Assembly (NCBI GenBank): GCA_014529385.2
Contig: CM043968.1
Location: 3,132,001 to 3,196,000, forward strand
Length of the DNA stretch: 64,000 bases
DNA from: Adiantum capillus-veneris
Taxonomy: Eukaryota; Streptophyta; Polypodiopsida; Polypodiales; Pteridaceae
Direction of reading: 5' to 3'
The stretch's first letter is position 1. Each line of letters opens with the position of its first letter. A program made the position numbers and the translations under genes. This document shows, one piece after another, positions 19,516 to 30,611 of the stretch. The notes below the pieces were generated by a model. It was not told the origin of the DNA, searched no databases, and saw only the letters and a program-made list of their open reading frames with translations.

Positions 19516-20929
19516 GTGCTAAGTAATTAAGGGCAATGTTTGAAGAGGGAGTAAAAAGTTCAATGTTAACGTGTGATTTTTTGCAAAATTACCTAATAAT
19601 GCCCTTATAATTCATCATCAAAGGAAAAGTCATTGATAATATCTTCGCAATGAGTGTAAATAGTGTATATACTATTAGAAAATCATCAAAAAATAGTCAT
19701 TTTTGGGTATTTTTAATCAATTTTTATTGATAATGAGACCTAAAAATAGAAAAATCCAACAAAAAACAATAAATTTATGTTTTTCAATGAATTTTCTTAA
19801 TTATTGGATTTTCACTTTACTTTTTTAGAGCATTTTGCTATTTTCTTTGATTTTTTCAAATAAACAGGTCAAAATTAATAATAAATAGCAGAGAAGCTCA
19901 TATGGAAAAATGAAAGACAGGATGGTGATCAGAAAGACAAGGCGGACAAGCACAAAAATTTTCAATGAAATCAGAAGATGGAAGCGGGAAGCCTAAATTA
20001 GGCGGCCAAGCCTACTTTTGCAAAATTCTTGCAGAATGAGCTAAAGGAATCCGATCAGGTAAATTTTTGAGTGTAACAAAGATCTCACGGCCTAGTAGGA
20101 CTAACGGGGGAAATTGGTTTGGGAAGTCCGGGTATAGATATCCAAGGTAAGCTAAAACCACCTCATTTCCACTTGCAGCCTTTGCAGAGAGAGCTTTCGA
20201 CCTCTTTCGCGCGTCTTTTTCGGAGTCCACAATTGACCGTTTTCAGCGCCGTCTCACATGAGACATGAGGGATAAGTTAAATTCGTCAATGATCCATTTT
20301 GTACGGCCGATAGCTAGTCTAAACCCCTAGAAAAAACCCTAGAAACCGAGCAGTGCACGAAAACCTACGACAAAAAACTGACCATAGCGGCCTGTCAGCT
20401 CGACCAAATCATATGGGATTTGCACTGTAGCATGCCCTAACATAATAGAACCTGTCTATACCATTAGTTGACCATTCGGCAGGGGTCGAGGGGGTCCCCA
20501 TTAGAAAAGCTAGGTTTTTGGCGAATGCCAGAATTCCGATCTGACTCCACATATAGCTTGGCTATGAGGTTCATATACAATGTATATGATTGGTTTAGTG
20601 AAATCAATCAAGCAAAGCCCTCGAAAAGTAAAAAACCGCTCGAAGATTACAAATCATCAAATTTGACATACGGGGTCAAACTGACTCCAAATGAGCCAGA
20701 ATTGGATGAGTTGCTTCACGACTATGTTGCGGAGAAGTCCAAAGCCTCAAAGTTGACTGAACAACCCAAGAGGCAGTGTAGTCACAGAAATTGGTGATTT
20801 TAGAGTCGACAAAGCACAAAGTGATGCCAACATGACAAACTTGACCAAATTCAATTTAGGACTTATTTTAGGTGTATAGAATGTGTCTAGGTCAAAATTT
20901 GTAAGCTTTGCAAAAAAATTGTCACTGTT
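19516..20929. other. A/T-rich non-coding stretch
   Basis: No gene supported. 19560-19850 is very A/T-rich and parallels 16190-16440 of element A. Around 20310-20350 there are short CCCTAG/ACCCTAG runs. From 20640 on, the text acquires the style of element B's leader, and that element's lost 5' end may lie here. Confidence 0.4.
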
Positions 20930-21529
20930 GTAAATAATCGCAACTATTTACTTTTGCACTATTTTTGCTTGGAAATTGTCACATCACGTCACCTATCATG
21001 TGTACACACCTATTACATGCCAAAAATCAAGTATGAGCCAAAATGATCACCTAGAACTTGGAAAATTGCCAAAAAACGCAAAGAAGTCTTTGCAAGCCAA
21101 TTTTTGGGTTATGAACAAAATTTCTTGATCCAAATCACCTCATATCTCATACCCAAGGTCTGTACAATGCGTAGAACCAATTTGTACAAAAAAATGTTGA
21201 TTTTGGTAGAAAAGGTAATAATCGTGGTTATTTACTTTCTAGCCAAAATGGGGGAGTTTTGATATTTTACCATCATACATCCAAACTACATGATGTGTTA
21301 AGCCCACTAGCCAAGTTTGAACCAATTTGGAGCGCAAAATCTCAAATTTCCTTTATATCTACTGTTTTAGAGACCTAAAGCCAAAATCTGGTACCATTTT
21401 CACCCTATGCATCCAAATGAGCCCATATTTCACTCAGAGCATGTATTTGGTATATACTTCAAGCCTATCAAGCCAAATTTGCAAAAAATTGAAAAAAATA
21501 CTCAGCTGTAAATAATCGCGATTATTTAC
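20930..21529 (+). repeat. Second palindrome family, three copies, about 285-bp period
   Basis: The best copy, 21508-21529, is a perfect 22-nt palindrome: GTAAATAAT, CGCG, ATTATTTAC. Diverged copies lie at 20930-20951 (one arm mismatch, centre CGCA) and 21214-21235 (two arm mismatches, centre CGTG). Spacings are 284 and 294 bp. A partial copy lies in the LTR at 24466. Length (22), 9-nt arms and a CGCG centre are the same as in element A, although the arm sequence is unrelated. Confidence 0.85.
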
Positions 21530-21530
21530 T

Positions 21531-22850
21531 TTGGTTGCAAAAAAAAAAAGACTTAATATTTTTGTTCCTTGCATGTTTTTATGCATCTATGCTTGTTCAA
21601 ACATTGATTTGAAGCAAATTGTACCAAAATTGTCAGCATTTCAGACTAGAGGACCTTTTAGAGAAAATTTCGACAAATCTGCTAACTTTGACACTCTATT
21701 CACTGAACAGGAGCCATACAAGCAAAAGAGAGGACCAAGAAAAAGCTCAACCAAAAGGAAAAGTTGCAGGAACTGCCTGCATATCAATTAGACTCCGATT
21801 CAGTCAAAGCAGCCAAGGCAACATACCTCTCCAAAGAACAGCTAGAAGAGCATCATACCACAATCTTCACCGATAGATTCAAGAGTGAAGAGGGACATCA
21901 GGTCGACTTGCAACTCCTACCTAAATAAGTATATGATGTTGCCGCGAAGCTTGAGACCAAAGAAGCCAACCGCATGCTAGGACTCAGAGATTTCTACGAA
22001 TAGGAGCCTTGCGGAGTGGATTTTTAGAAAGCGTACGAGCTTTTATCCACAATTAAAGAAGATGGAACCACACAAATATTTGATATGCAGGGAAACAAGG
22101 TCGAAGTGGTCATAACTAAAGATATAGTAACAGAAGCACTCAGATTGCCCATAGAAGGAATGACCATGAGAGCAAGGGATAGGAAAATAGCAGGAACTTT
22201 TACTAAGGAAACCACCGTGGCTACCTTTGCAGATTTAATTCACAAGCAAGTGGAAGAGCCAGCCCGGTTATACCACCAGCACTTCCACTTCTTGGTAAAA
22301 AGTCCACCAAGGTACACCACGCCAAATCACGCGGTTGCCACCACTTTCATACAAGTTCTAAAGTCAACAACCAGGCAACCGTGGACCACGCCCAGTACAT
22401 CCTGACCACTCTGAAGGGCACCAAGAAAGAAGGCGACAACAACCCTGTCAGCTTAGAAAATTCAAGTGCAGTTGGATGTTGCCAATGCCTCTTTACAATA
22501 CTCTGAATAGTGAATAAATAATGAGGCAATCTTCTTACGACAAATTAGAGAGAATCCTGTCGTGGCCTCGATCAAAGGGACATATGAAGTATACAAGGGC
22601 ACTAGAGAAAAAGAACAAAGACCTTGAGCTGGAATTAAAGCTGGAGAAATCTCAACGCAGGGACCTGGCTTTGATGTGGGTCAAGAGAGAAGAAGAGCTC
22701 CTAAAAGGAATAGTTGAGCTCAAAAGAGTTAACCAGCTCCTGAGAGAAGGAAAGTCAAAAACGCAGGAAGAAGCAGTCCCTTCAGAAGAGCAACCACAAA
22801 TAGATATACCCTTGGTCTCATTTGCTAGACACAGTCCACAACAGAGCTGA
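21531..22850 (+). pseudogene. Element B protein, N-terminal and central parts
   Basis: Open stretches in shifting frames suggest one decayed protein. 21650-21790 is basic. 22085-22405 reads 'MQGNKVEVVITKDIVTEALRLPIEG' and 'FTKETTVATFADLIHKQVEEPARLYHQHFHFLV'. 22521-22850 is a Lys/Glu/Leu-rich predicted coiled coil ('LEKKNKDLELELKLEKSQRRDL', 'REEELLKGIVELKRVNQLL'). The position between leader and PPT suggests a Gag-like role. I do not recognise the family. It shows no zinc knuckle, DSG or YxDD motif. Confidence 0.4.
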
Positions 22851-22979
22851 GTGGTGGAGATGAGTTTTAGATAAACATTACAATGCAGACACAATGCCTA
22901 TGGTCCAGCTATCAAAAGCTGAAGAGGACGCACTGAAAGAAAAGATCACACAAGAGGTGGATGAGTAGTGGAAGGATTG

Positions 22980-23860
22980 GGAGTTGAGAGTTCTTCACTC
23001 TGTCAATGTCACTCAACTCACTCCCAATCAGATCAATGCGCAATGGCATCAACAATCCCTACCATACCCTCTCATAAAAGTGGAATTACTACAGGTAAAA
23101 GAGAGGCTCTACAAAGACATGCAAGAAGATGGCACAGATAAAGACCACCCAAAGTGGAGGTTGAGCTGGTTGAACAAGAATCCGAGGTATTTGATTTTGT
23201 TCACAAGAGCACCTGCAACCCTGCAAAGAGATCCCACTTTCTGTCTTGTACCCAGAGTAAGGACATGGTAAGAGCATGAGGCACTGACAAAGAAGCGGCC
23301 AACTTGGCTGAACTACCCAAGACTACCAACTCTAGAGAAAGGACAAGCCGCAAGGAATACATGGTGAAAACCCTAACGGGTACCATGTCTTTCTTCAAGA
23401 GTCTCCCAGATCTCTCTTGTGCAATGTTGTATAAGATATGCTGAATGCTACTCACTTGTATTGAAGTTTTTCATGAACCAGAGCAAGCAGGCGCCCCGTG
23501 GATGTCATTCCTCGAGGGTAATAAAGGATTATTCTATGATCTTAGTGGTCAGCCTTCCGAAGAAGTCCTCCATGGCTTCTATGCCCGGTGTATGTTCTTA
23601 CTATCACATAATATGTTGGCGTTCGAGGAAGCTTTCTACACGGGATTCTTCACTTGGCGAATGAAGATATTTGCACCAGTGATCAACAACCTCACCTCAA
23701 GATTTGTAGGCTACTCAGCAGTGGAGCTGAAGAACAAAGTAACCATGCAGTTTCTGTAAGTGCCAGATAAAGAAAGAAAAATCAGATACCTAAAGGCACT
23801 GAATGCACTTAAAGATCGACTTGCCAGTCGCCAGCCCGAAGACTATTTCAGCCCATAAAG
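22980..23860 (+). pseudogene. Element B protein, C-terminal part
   Basis: The clearest stretch is 23445-23759: 'IEVFHEPEQAGAPWMSFLEGNKGLFYDLSGQPSEEVLHGFYARCMFLLSHNMLAFEEAFYTGFFTWRMKIF', ending 'VTMQFL' at a stop, followed in frame by 'VPDKERKIRYLKALNALKDRLASRQPEDYF'. Upstream pieces (22984-23271) are frameshifted. The composition is that of a folded, globular protein. It lies about 20 bases upstream of the purine tract, so it is the element's last coding part. Function is unknown. Confidence 0.4.
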
Positions 23861-23880
23861 CTGGGTCAAGGGATGACACA

Positions 23881-23896
23881 GCGAGGAGGGGGGGAA
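23881..23896 (+). promoter_or_regulatory. Polypurine tract of element B
   Basis: GCGAGGAGGGGGGGAA immediately precedes TGTTAGTAGC, giving the standard PPT-LTR junction. Confidence 0.8.
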
Positions 23897-24117
23897 TGTT
23901 AGTAGCAAGCTAACACGGATACCATTTTTTGCAGTTCTCTCTGTAAAACACTTATTATTTTGATAAATCGAAAATATTGTAACTCCTATTTTCTTGGCTA
24001 AACTCTGTAATTAATGAACCGGGGCTACAAGCTTCCAGACCGTATCAACCTGTCATTACCCAGCTTTGGTAGAACTCTAGATTATTAGTTTTGACCACCC
24101 AAAAACCTTGGCTAAGG

Positions 24118-24124
24118 TATAAAA
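24118..24124 (+). promoter_or_regulatory. TATA box of element B LTR
   Basis: TATAAAA at 221 bases into the LTR, the same offset as in element A (221). Confidence 0.6.
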
Positions 24125-24263
24125 GCCAATTTTTGTAAGTTTTTCATAAGTTTTGGATAAGAAATACACAGCGTGAGTTAACGGCGCTCACTTCTCTCCT
24201 TCTCGCGCTTTGTACTCCCTCCTCGGTTGTCGCATTGCAGTCGCATTTGTTGCATTGCAACCG

Positions 24264-24272
24264 CAGGTAAGA
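24264..24272 (+). promoter_or_regulatory. Putative splice donor in element B LTR
   Basis: CAG|GTAAGA is a near-perfect donor, about 200 bases upstream of the LTR's partial palindrome. The equivalent site in element A lies 120 bases upstream of its half-site. Confidence 0.4.
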
Positions 24273-24465
24273 GCTCTACGCATTGACGTAAACAGTTCAT
24301 AGTATTTCGTAGCTTTTGGTGTTGCCAACCCACGGCCTAATTTAATCATAACTAGAAATTTACACTTTCAAATAAAAAACTAAGCATAGGCGGGTATTGG
24401 GGCATCATTGTTAAGCATTTAGATGCATTCTGGGTCGAAAACGACTAGGTCAAAAATCCAATGCT

Positions 24466-24487
24466 GTTAATAATCGCGATTTTGGAA
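24466..24487 (+). repeat. Partial element B palindrome in LTR
   Basis: GTTAATAATCGCGATTTTGG keeps the left arm (one change), the CGCG centre and the first bases of the right arm. Confidence 0.7.
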
Positions 24488-24839
24488 CTTGACCTAAAGT
24501 GGGGTTTGAGATCATAACCATGTGTGCTTAGGTCTTATAAACATTTCCTAGAAGTTTCATTACGTTTGGATGTCATTTGATGCTATAACGGATGTGATTT
24601 GTTTGCCCATGAGCAATTGGCTTTTGGTGATTTCAATCACTTGAGTGTAGCTTGGGTTAGATGCGAATTGTTAGTTATTTTCCAAGAGATTGACACCCTC
24701 TTGTAGCCTCTATGCACTAGTCGAGTCAGCCTCATCCCATGGATTGACAAATTAATCGTTGTTCTCGCTAATACTGCAATAAGATAGGATGGTGAGGTTA
24801 GACATGTGTCCCAGAGCCACCAAAAAGATTGTCAAACAT

Positions 24840-26370
24840 TTTTGCTTCACACGAAGCCACAAGAACTGTAAGGAATTAGTGTGTACAAACTCCCTCCCAA
24901 GTTGGCTCCACGTCCCCCTCTGAGAGCACATGAACCATGGATAATTGTCAGAACTCTCTAACAGTCTCTACCTGTGTAACTGGATCACCAAAGGGAGGTG
25001 AATTCGAAAGGAAATATACATGTGGAACCTAGAACCAAATTTGGGAGCACCAAGAAGACTGTCTTCCCACTTTGAAGAATGCCGGCTAACTGTAACCGGT
25101 TCCTAGTCCAAGAAGGGCACTATCCACCTATATAAAACAACATGCCAGTCTAAGGATAAGGGAAGTAGATGTGTCTTGAATGGTACATTCTCCAAGTATC
25201 AATCTGGAAGACAAGGCATATGAAATACTGGTCGGATGCGCTAGGAAGAGCAATCATCACACCACAAATCCGAAAGTTGTGGCAACCACCGAAATGGTTA
25301 ATGAAGAACATCCACCAAGATACTAATTGCACTAAGACGTAAAGCAAACCATCCAAAGCCGCAAGAAATGGGCAAGGAAACCAGGGACTAGAAGACACCC
25401 TGCATGGCACTCTGTTGAATGAAGCACCGGTAGTCGATTGAAGATAATAACCTGGAAGCCCCCCATTGAAAGAGAAGTATCCTCAAAAGTATGCTATGAG
25501 GTAATAATTGCTTCAACCCCATGTCGGAACAGAGCAAACACTATCACTGAAAGCTCCAAAGCTAAACCCGAGAGCTGCCCCCAAGATAGGAAGCCCCCCT
25601 CCCACTTAATCCTGGGAAAAGAGAAGGAGTACCACCAGAAAGAAATCTAAGACAACCTGGAGTAAAACTGCTTCCTTTGTAACTGAATAGAAAAACCTGA
25701 ATCTCATGGAACTCGAGACTCAAAGAGAATCACACCATCGGTAAACTCTAACTACTAAGAATAGGAAGACCTAAAAGGCCGTCACCTGAGGATCATGTTT
25801 GCCAAAGAAGACGTCGGAGTCTAGAAAGGACCTAGCTACTCAAGAAAAATCCTTGAGATCAACCCAAATGTCCGCCACCTCTCTGCGTCTACCAAGATCA
25901 AACCTGTAGTAGTAGGTACAATCCAATACAACATGCCAAACTACATACAGACTCGGAAGAGCACTATTGTAACTTGCTTCCTTAAAATCTCCACCAAAAT
26001 AGTCCTTTGTACTTGTATTGAGAAGAACATACGCACAAGTGAACTGTGCAATCAATATCCAATACACAACATAACTCCAATACTCAAGGGAAGAGTAAAG
26101 GAACCGACTCGAGGAAAAGCCCGAGAAGAACGTTGGGGCTGATCTGGAACATGCCAAAAAGCTGGACAAAAAACTACAATAGAAAAGATCTTGCTATACT
26201 AGCCAACCATGGCTAGAAACTGGTGTTGACTAGCTCACAAGGATCGTAAACTGTCCCATGACTAATACTAACAAGCTCGCAAAAGGGCAAAGGAATGACC
26301 AAATTTGTAGGCCCACAATACTAGCGGGGAAGGAGAGAACATGGGGATAGGAGAAGTCCACACTCCAACA
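24840..26370 (-). mobile_element. Long LTR-like repeat, copy 1
   Basis: This stretch is similar along its length to 40500-41983, in the same orientation. Read on the minus strand it begins TGTTGGAGTGTGGACTTCTCC (26370 downward), a typical LTR start. Upstream of it on that strand is text like the PPT region of copy 2. Minus-strand open stretches (25150-25410, 25840-26169) are hydrophobic, resemble those of copy 2 and match no known protein. I take it as a roughly 1.5-kb LTR of an unidentified retrotransposon. The 3' limit is approximate. Confidence 0.5.
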
Positions 26371-26430
26371 TTGTCGTTGTTGGCTAAGGGTCTGGCATCA
26401 CATGCTCCACCTGTAAACATCACCCAGGGA

Positions 26431-26868
26431 TGTTAGATGATCAAACAAGAAGTGGCTCTTTGGGTCCCATCGGATGGGACCCCCATAAGTTGGGACAACT
26501 TATAAAGGGCCCAATCGGCGGACGGGACCCCCATAAGTTGGGACATCTTATAAAAAGTCATTTTATCCATATGGACATGCCATGTAATCATTTTGTGACA
26601 TGCCAAATCTTTCAAAAAAGCTCATAGAGCTTGGTCTGCTCATATTTTTGATTCGGGCTCATTTCAGCCTTCGTTTCCACTATGCAATATTGCGCATGCA
26701 ATTTTGTCCTTTTATGCGAAATTTCTATTAGTGCATTTTTTTGCAAAACAGGTCCCTTACATTCTTCTTTGGGTTGTGTGATATAGCACGTGGTGGTCCT
26801 ACTTCGTTTTTCCTCTTTGCGGGTAGTTTTCACATCAGGTGCAGTCACTCGCCATAATTGACAACAAC
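26431..26868 (+). mobile_element. Copia LTR and short leader
   Basis: TGTTAGATGATC begins a candidate LTR. It contains a 48-bp direct duplication that carries two TATA-like boxes and a perfect inverted repeat at 26462-26482. It is followed by the ATG of a copia gag at 26869. The LTR/leader boundary and the PBS cannot be placed: no initiator-Met PBS is seen. Confidence 0.5.
26462..26554 (+). promoter_or_regulatory. Duplicated core promoter in copia LTR
   Basis: GGGACCCCCATAAGTTGGGA, then ACTTATAAA, occurs at 26476-26506 and again at 26524-26554 (48-bp period), so each repeat ends in a TATAAA (26501 and 26549). The first repeat overlaps a perfect 10+1+10 inverted repeat, GGGTCCCATC-G-GATGGGACCC. 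Confidence 0.65.
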
Positions 26869-27300
26869 ATGGACATTTTCAAGATGTTTGCTGCTAAGGA
26901 TAAACTGGATGGAGATAACTAAATGTGGGCTTACATGATGCAACATTTCTTGTATCAAAGGGCGTTTGAAATGTTGTGTAGGGCATGATGAATGTTTGTC
27001 GTCTGTGGATACAGGCTCTGTTGAGGATGTTGCACGTTTTGGTGGCAAGACTATTGCCGCTAGAGTTGTTTTGCCTATGGATGATCAGTCTTGTTGAGAT
27101 GTTAGAGATGCGCACGCTCATGCATTGATTGCATTATTTGTGAAGTGTACTATTACGCCTAACGTTCGCTCAACTAAATCATCAAAACAGGATTGAGATA
27201 TTCTAGCTGGTCTTTATGCAAGTCGCAATGAGTCTAAAATTGCATTGTTGCGTAAAGAGCTAGAGTGAAAGATTATGCATGAGGAAGATGGCATCCACAC
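26869..27300 (+). pseudogene. Copia gag, 5' part
   Basis: From ATG 26869 the translation reads 'MDIFKMFAAKDKLDGDN' then a stop and 'MWAYMMQHFL', matching the copia Gag start ('..KLDG.NY..W...M'). Further fragments in other frames correspond to 'SVEDVARFGGKTIAARVV' and 'HALIALFVK'. About seven stops or shifts occur. The Gag is cut at 27300 by the T-rich 3' end of a minus-strand LINE. The intact copia at 52737 has the same 'KLDGTNYSLWSFM' motif. Confidence 0.75.
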
Positions 27301-27890
27301 TTTTTTTTTCTCGAGAAAAAGATCCTTCTATTAGTTAATAAAACTGCCCATAGGGATACAACCACCTCTGCTAGAGAGGGCTACATCAACCATAAGGGGA
27401 GACTCTCCCAATGAAAAATAGCACATGTACAATGAGGGCTAAATTAGGAGATGGGAGGAGAGAAAAGCCACACAGGTGGACGGTAATTCCATATGGGCTC
27501 ACCCCGGATCATGGTCAAGAAAGGCCCAGGGCATCAGAGTCAAAGGAACACCTCTCTACACTCTTGCATGCAGTCAGAGTTGCCTTGATGTCTCTCGAAT
27601 TGTCCCCTGCGAGTATGGATCAACTCCAGCCAAAAATCTCAAACAATCTCCGCTGGTGGGACAAGGCGAGCCTCGAAGATGTGGAAGCAATGGGCTCACC
27701 AAATGAACCAAAGTGTCAGGCCACATACAAGCTCCCAACACTCCTCTCTCTCAATGCACCACTCCTGTGGGGTAAGCTCTGTAGCAGGCTGGAGTGTAGG
27801 TCGACCCCCCTATATCACTATCATCCTCTTGGTGGAGGATAGCTCAAACTGTAGAGAGTGGACCAAGCAGCTGCCCCCCTAAAGGATGTA
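27301..27890 (-). mobile_element. LINE 3' end, 5'-truncated copy
   Basis: Read on the minus strand the segment ends in a short poly(A) (T run at 27301-27310). The adjoining text (GATCCTTCTATTAGTTAATA on +) is shared with 43500 and 44450, the tails of two other copies, and similarity to 44437-45000 continues to about 27890. No protein motif remains except possibly the last codons of ORF2. It inserted into the copia gag. Its upstream side meets the chromovirus integrase near 27900. Confidence 0.7.
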
Positions 27891-27919
27891 AAAGGCCACC
27901 TACCTTGAGGTGCTCTGCC

Positions 27920-28404
27920 TTATTAACTTGACACTATTGGCTGCTTAGTACGTACTCTTGAACATCATGATGTAAGCCCGACCAATAAAATTTCCGTCAA
28001 ACTCAGGCATACGTCTTACGAATACCTAGATGACCAGCACTTGGACTATCATGACACTCAAATAAGATTTGGCACCTTGTGTCAGATTCCTTTGGCACAC
28101 ATACTCTACCCTTGTGGAGTAAGTAACCATCATCAATGGAAAAATTCTTCCATCGCTTAAGCTCTTCCTGAGTAGGGGTGGAGCTCTATGTGTTGGAGTT
28201 TTTATCTGCGTGTGCAGAGACATGTTGATCTGGCTGTTCAGAGACATGTGAGTGTGAGGGATCCCTTTTTAAAACTGCACTCCACACTTTAGCATATGAT
28301 TGATCATGTGCACACTTGCCACGTAATGTCTCCAAAAATCCACTCTTAACTTCCGTGAAAGCAAGTGAATTAATCTGAGGCATCCGACTTAGTGCATCCG
28401 CCAC
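27920..28404 (-). pseudogene. Chromovirus-like gypsy: end of RNase H and integrase zinc-binding start
   Basis: Minus-strand reading gives 'MADALSRMP' (the end of RNase H) at 28404, then 'HDSPSAGHLGIRKTYA' and, after a shift, 'FYWSGLHHDVQEYVLSSQ', which is the HHCC zinc-binding domain of retroviral-type integrase. The second Cys pair is damaged. Similarity ends near 27920, before the catalytic core, so the integrase is 3'-truncated by the LINE tail or by deletion. Confidence 0.75.
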
Positions 28405-29710
28405 TACTTTATATTGCCCCTTGCGATATCATAGCTTACAATCATAATCTTGAAGGATTTCTGTCCATCTAGCTTTATGGGCCTTCAAGTCTATTTAAGT
28501 AGTAAACCATTTGATACTATAATGGTCAAAAACTACTTCAAACTCGACACCATATAAATAGTGTTGCCACTTTCGTAAAGCGTGAATTATGGCATAGAGA
28601 TCTCTCTCATAGACATAATAATTCTATTGAGCTCTATCTAACTTTTTACTTTCAAAGGCTATAGGTCTTCCCTCTTGGAGAAGTACTGCACCGATTGCTT
28701 TATCACTACCATCAGTCTCTACCACAAACGGCTTAAGTGGGTCAACGATTGCTAGGATGGGAGCAATGGCTATAGCTACCTTGAGCTGTTCGAAACTACG
28801 TTTTTGGGATTTTTCCCAAGAAAAGGTCTTAACTTTTTCTTTAAGTTGATCCGTCATAGGAACAACGATTTTGGCATAGTCACGGATATACTGTCGATAA
28901 AATCTAGCTGTGCCTAAAAATATTTGAAGCTCCTTAACCGTGTTGGGATGTGGTCATTGGAGAATGGAAATGACCTTGTCACTATCCATCTTGATGCCAG
29001 AATAAGAGATCACATGATCGAGGTAATGTATCTATGTTTTAAAGAAATCGCACTTACTTTGCTTAGCATACAGCGTGTGAGCTCGTAGCTGTTCAAACAC
29101 TAATCGTCAGTGTTCTATGTGTTCATCTGCAGTCTTATTGTAAATGAGAATGTCATCAAGGAAAACCACAACTCCAAGATAGGGACGTAAGACACTATCC
29201 ATGAGTGTCATAAATGTAGCTGGAGCATTAGTTAGACTTAAAGGCATAACCAAAAATTCAAAATGCCCGAACCGTGTTCTAAAGGGAGTTTTGGAGATAT
29301 CTTGTAAAAGGATACGCACCCGATGGTATCCTGAACAAAGATCTATCTTTGTATAGTATCTTGCCCTATGGAGTTGATCAAACAACTCATCTACTCTTGG
29401 TAGAGGAGACTTGTTCTTGATGGTTATGGTGTTTAATCCGCGATAATCTACGAACATGCGCATAGTACCATCTTTCTTTTTCACTAATAGAATTGGTGAT
29501 GCCCAAGGCGAAGTGCTAGGTTTAATGAAACCACGGGCGAGGTAGTCAGCCAACTGACTCTCAACCTCCTTGGCTTCTTTAGCACTCATACGATAAGGTG
29601 GTTTACTCACCGGTTTAGTGCCTGGCAAGACATCTATGTCATGTTGCAGATCACGTGTAGGGGGTAAACCCAGTGGTAAATCACTTGAGAACACATCACT
29701 ATACTCCGTG
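28405..29710 (-). pseudogene. Chromovirus-like gypsy RT and RNase H
   Basis: 29107-29694 encodes '[53 protein letters not shown]', '[26 protein letters not shown]', '[12 protein letters not shown]', '[16 protein letters not shown]' and '[12 protein letters not shown]', the catalytic FLDD kept. After stops, 28624-28857 gives the RNase H start: 'FSWEKSQKRSFEQLKVAI' and 'FVVETDGSDKAIGAVLLQEGRPIAFESKKL'. The motif style is that of chromoviruses, different from the gypsy families at 1.7 and 60 kb. Confidence 0.88.
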
Positions 29711-30611
29711 AGTAAGCGAGTCAGCTTTTACCATGAAAAAGGAGAAAGTAAACTAGAGTTATGCTGGGATAGAGAATCTTGTAATTCCTCTAATGTTTGT
29801 TTTACAATAGATGCACGTTGCGCTATAGGATTAAAATCGAGAGCACTTTGCTCGTTATATTTTTTAACACTTTGTTTATCATTAGAATTCATTGCACTTT
29901 GCATACCATTACTAGAATTCATCGCACTTTGCTCTTGAGAATTCACAAGACTTGGAGACAAGCAGTAACACAAAACGACTTCATCTATTAAATCTACTTT
30001 CTACAAAATAGAAAGCTCGGATGTACATATAAGAGGTGCAGATGGTATATTTTTCTCACCAAGAAAAGGCACATGTTTACCATTGGCCATAAGGGATAAA
30101 GAGTTGTGTTCATAACTAGTGTGCAATGTGTTTCCTAAACCATGCAGCCACTCCCGTCCATGTTCATATCTTGGAAGTCAAGGGTCAACATATGATCTTG
30201 AACAATAATCTCAACCCCTTGAACTACCATGTCCAATACTTCTTTATCATTCCTAGACATCTGCTCCACCACATACTTGTGAGAGCATGGGGTCTGTGTA
30301 AGCTTCAATTTCTTGACTAGCTTATAGTTCAAAAAGTTATGAGTTGTACCATCATCCACTAAAATACGAATACGTTGTCCGTTAATAGTGCCATGCATGC
30401 AAATCAAATCATGGGGGCCAAAGGTGGGCTGCCACATTGAAGCAGGCACACAACACTTGTGCTTTTCTTGCATATGAAGAACCTCTACAACACAATATTT
30501 AGGAGATGAATCTAATGTGAGGCATTGCACCGCGTGCATGGACTTTTCTTTGCCTTTCCAAAGAGGACAATCTTTCTTGTTATGTTGGTCCGAAAGACAT
30601 TTAAAACACAA
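29711..30611 (-). pseudogene. Chromovirus-like gypsy zinc knuckle and protease
   Basis: The segment starts with a perfect CCHC knuckle, 'CFKCLSDQHNKKDC' (C-x2-C-x4-H-x4-C), near 30605. About 85 residues later comes 'RIRILVDDGTTHNFLN', the retropepsin site with DSG changed to DDG. The rest (to 30135) is open, then decays. The linker 29728-29973 is open but low-complexity (Asn/Ser/Met-rich). Active-site mutation and frame breaks mean no enzyme is made. Confidence 0.8.

Larger units (their letters stand above)
20930..24830 (+). mobile_element. Element B: LTR element with palindromic leader (partial, apparently non-autonomous)
   Basis: In one orientation there is a leader with three palindromes (20930-21529), remains of coding sequence (21531-23860) without RT, integrase or protease motifs, a purine tract (23881-23896) and an LTR beginning at 23897 with TATA box and splice donor. 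No matching 5' LTR or PBS was found upstream, so the element is 5'-truncated and its left limit is set at the first palindrome. The right end of the LTR is uncertain, because no matching CA end or target repeat could be identified; about 24830 is where another repeat begins. Confidence 0.6.
23897..24830 (+). mobile_element. 3' LTR of element B
   Basis: It starts TGTTAGTAGCAAGCTAACAC, itself a small inverted repeat (GTTAG/CTAAC), after the PPT. It contains TATAAAA, a CAG|GTAAGA donor-like site and a partial copy of the element's palindrome. It has the same functional order as the LTR of element A without sequence similarity. The right boundary is approximate. Confidence 0.6.
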
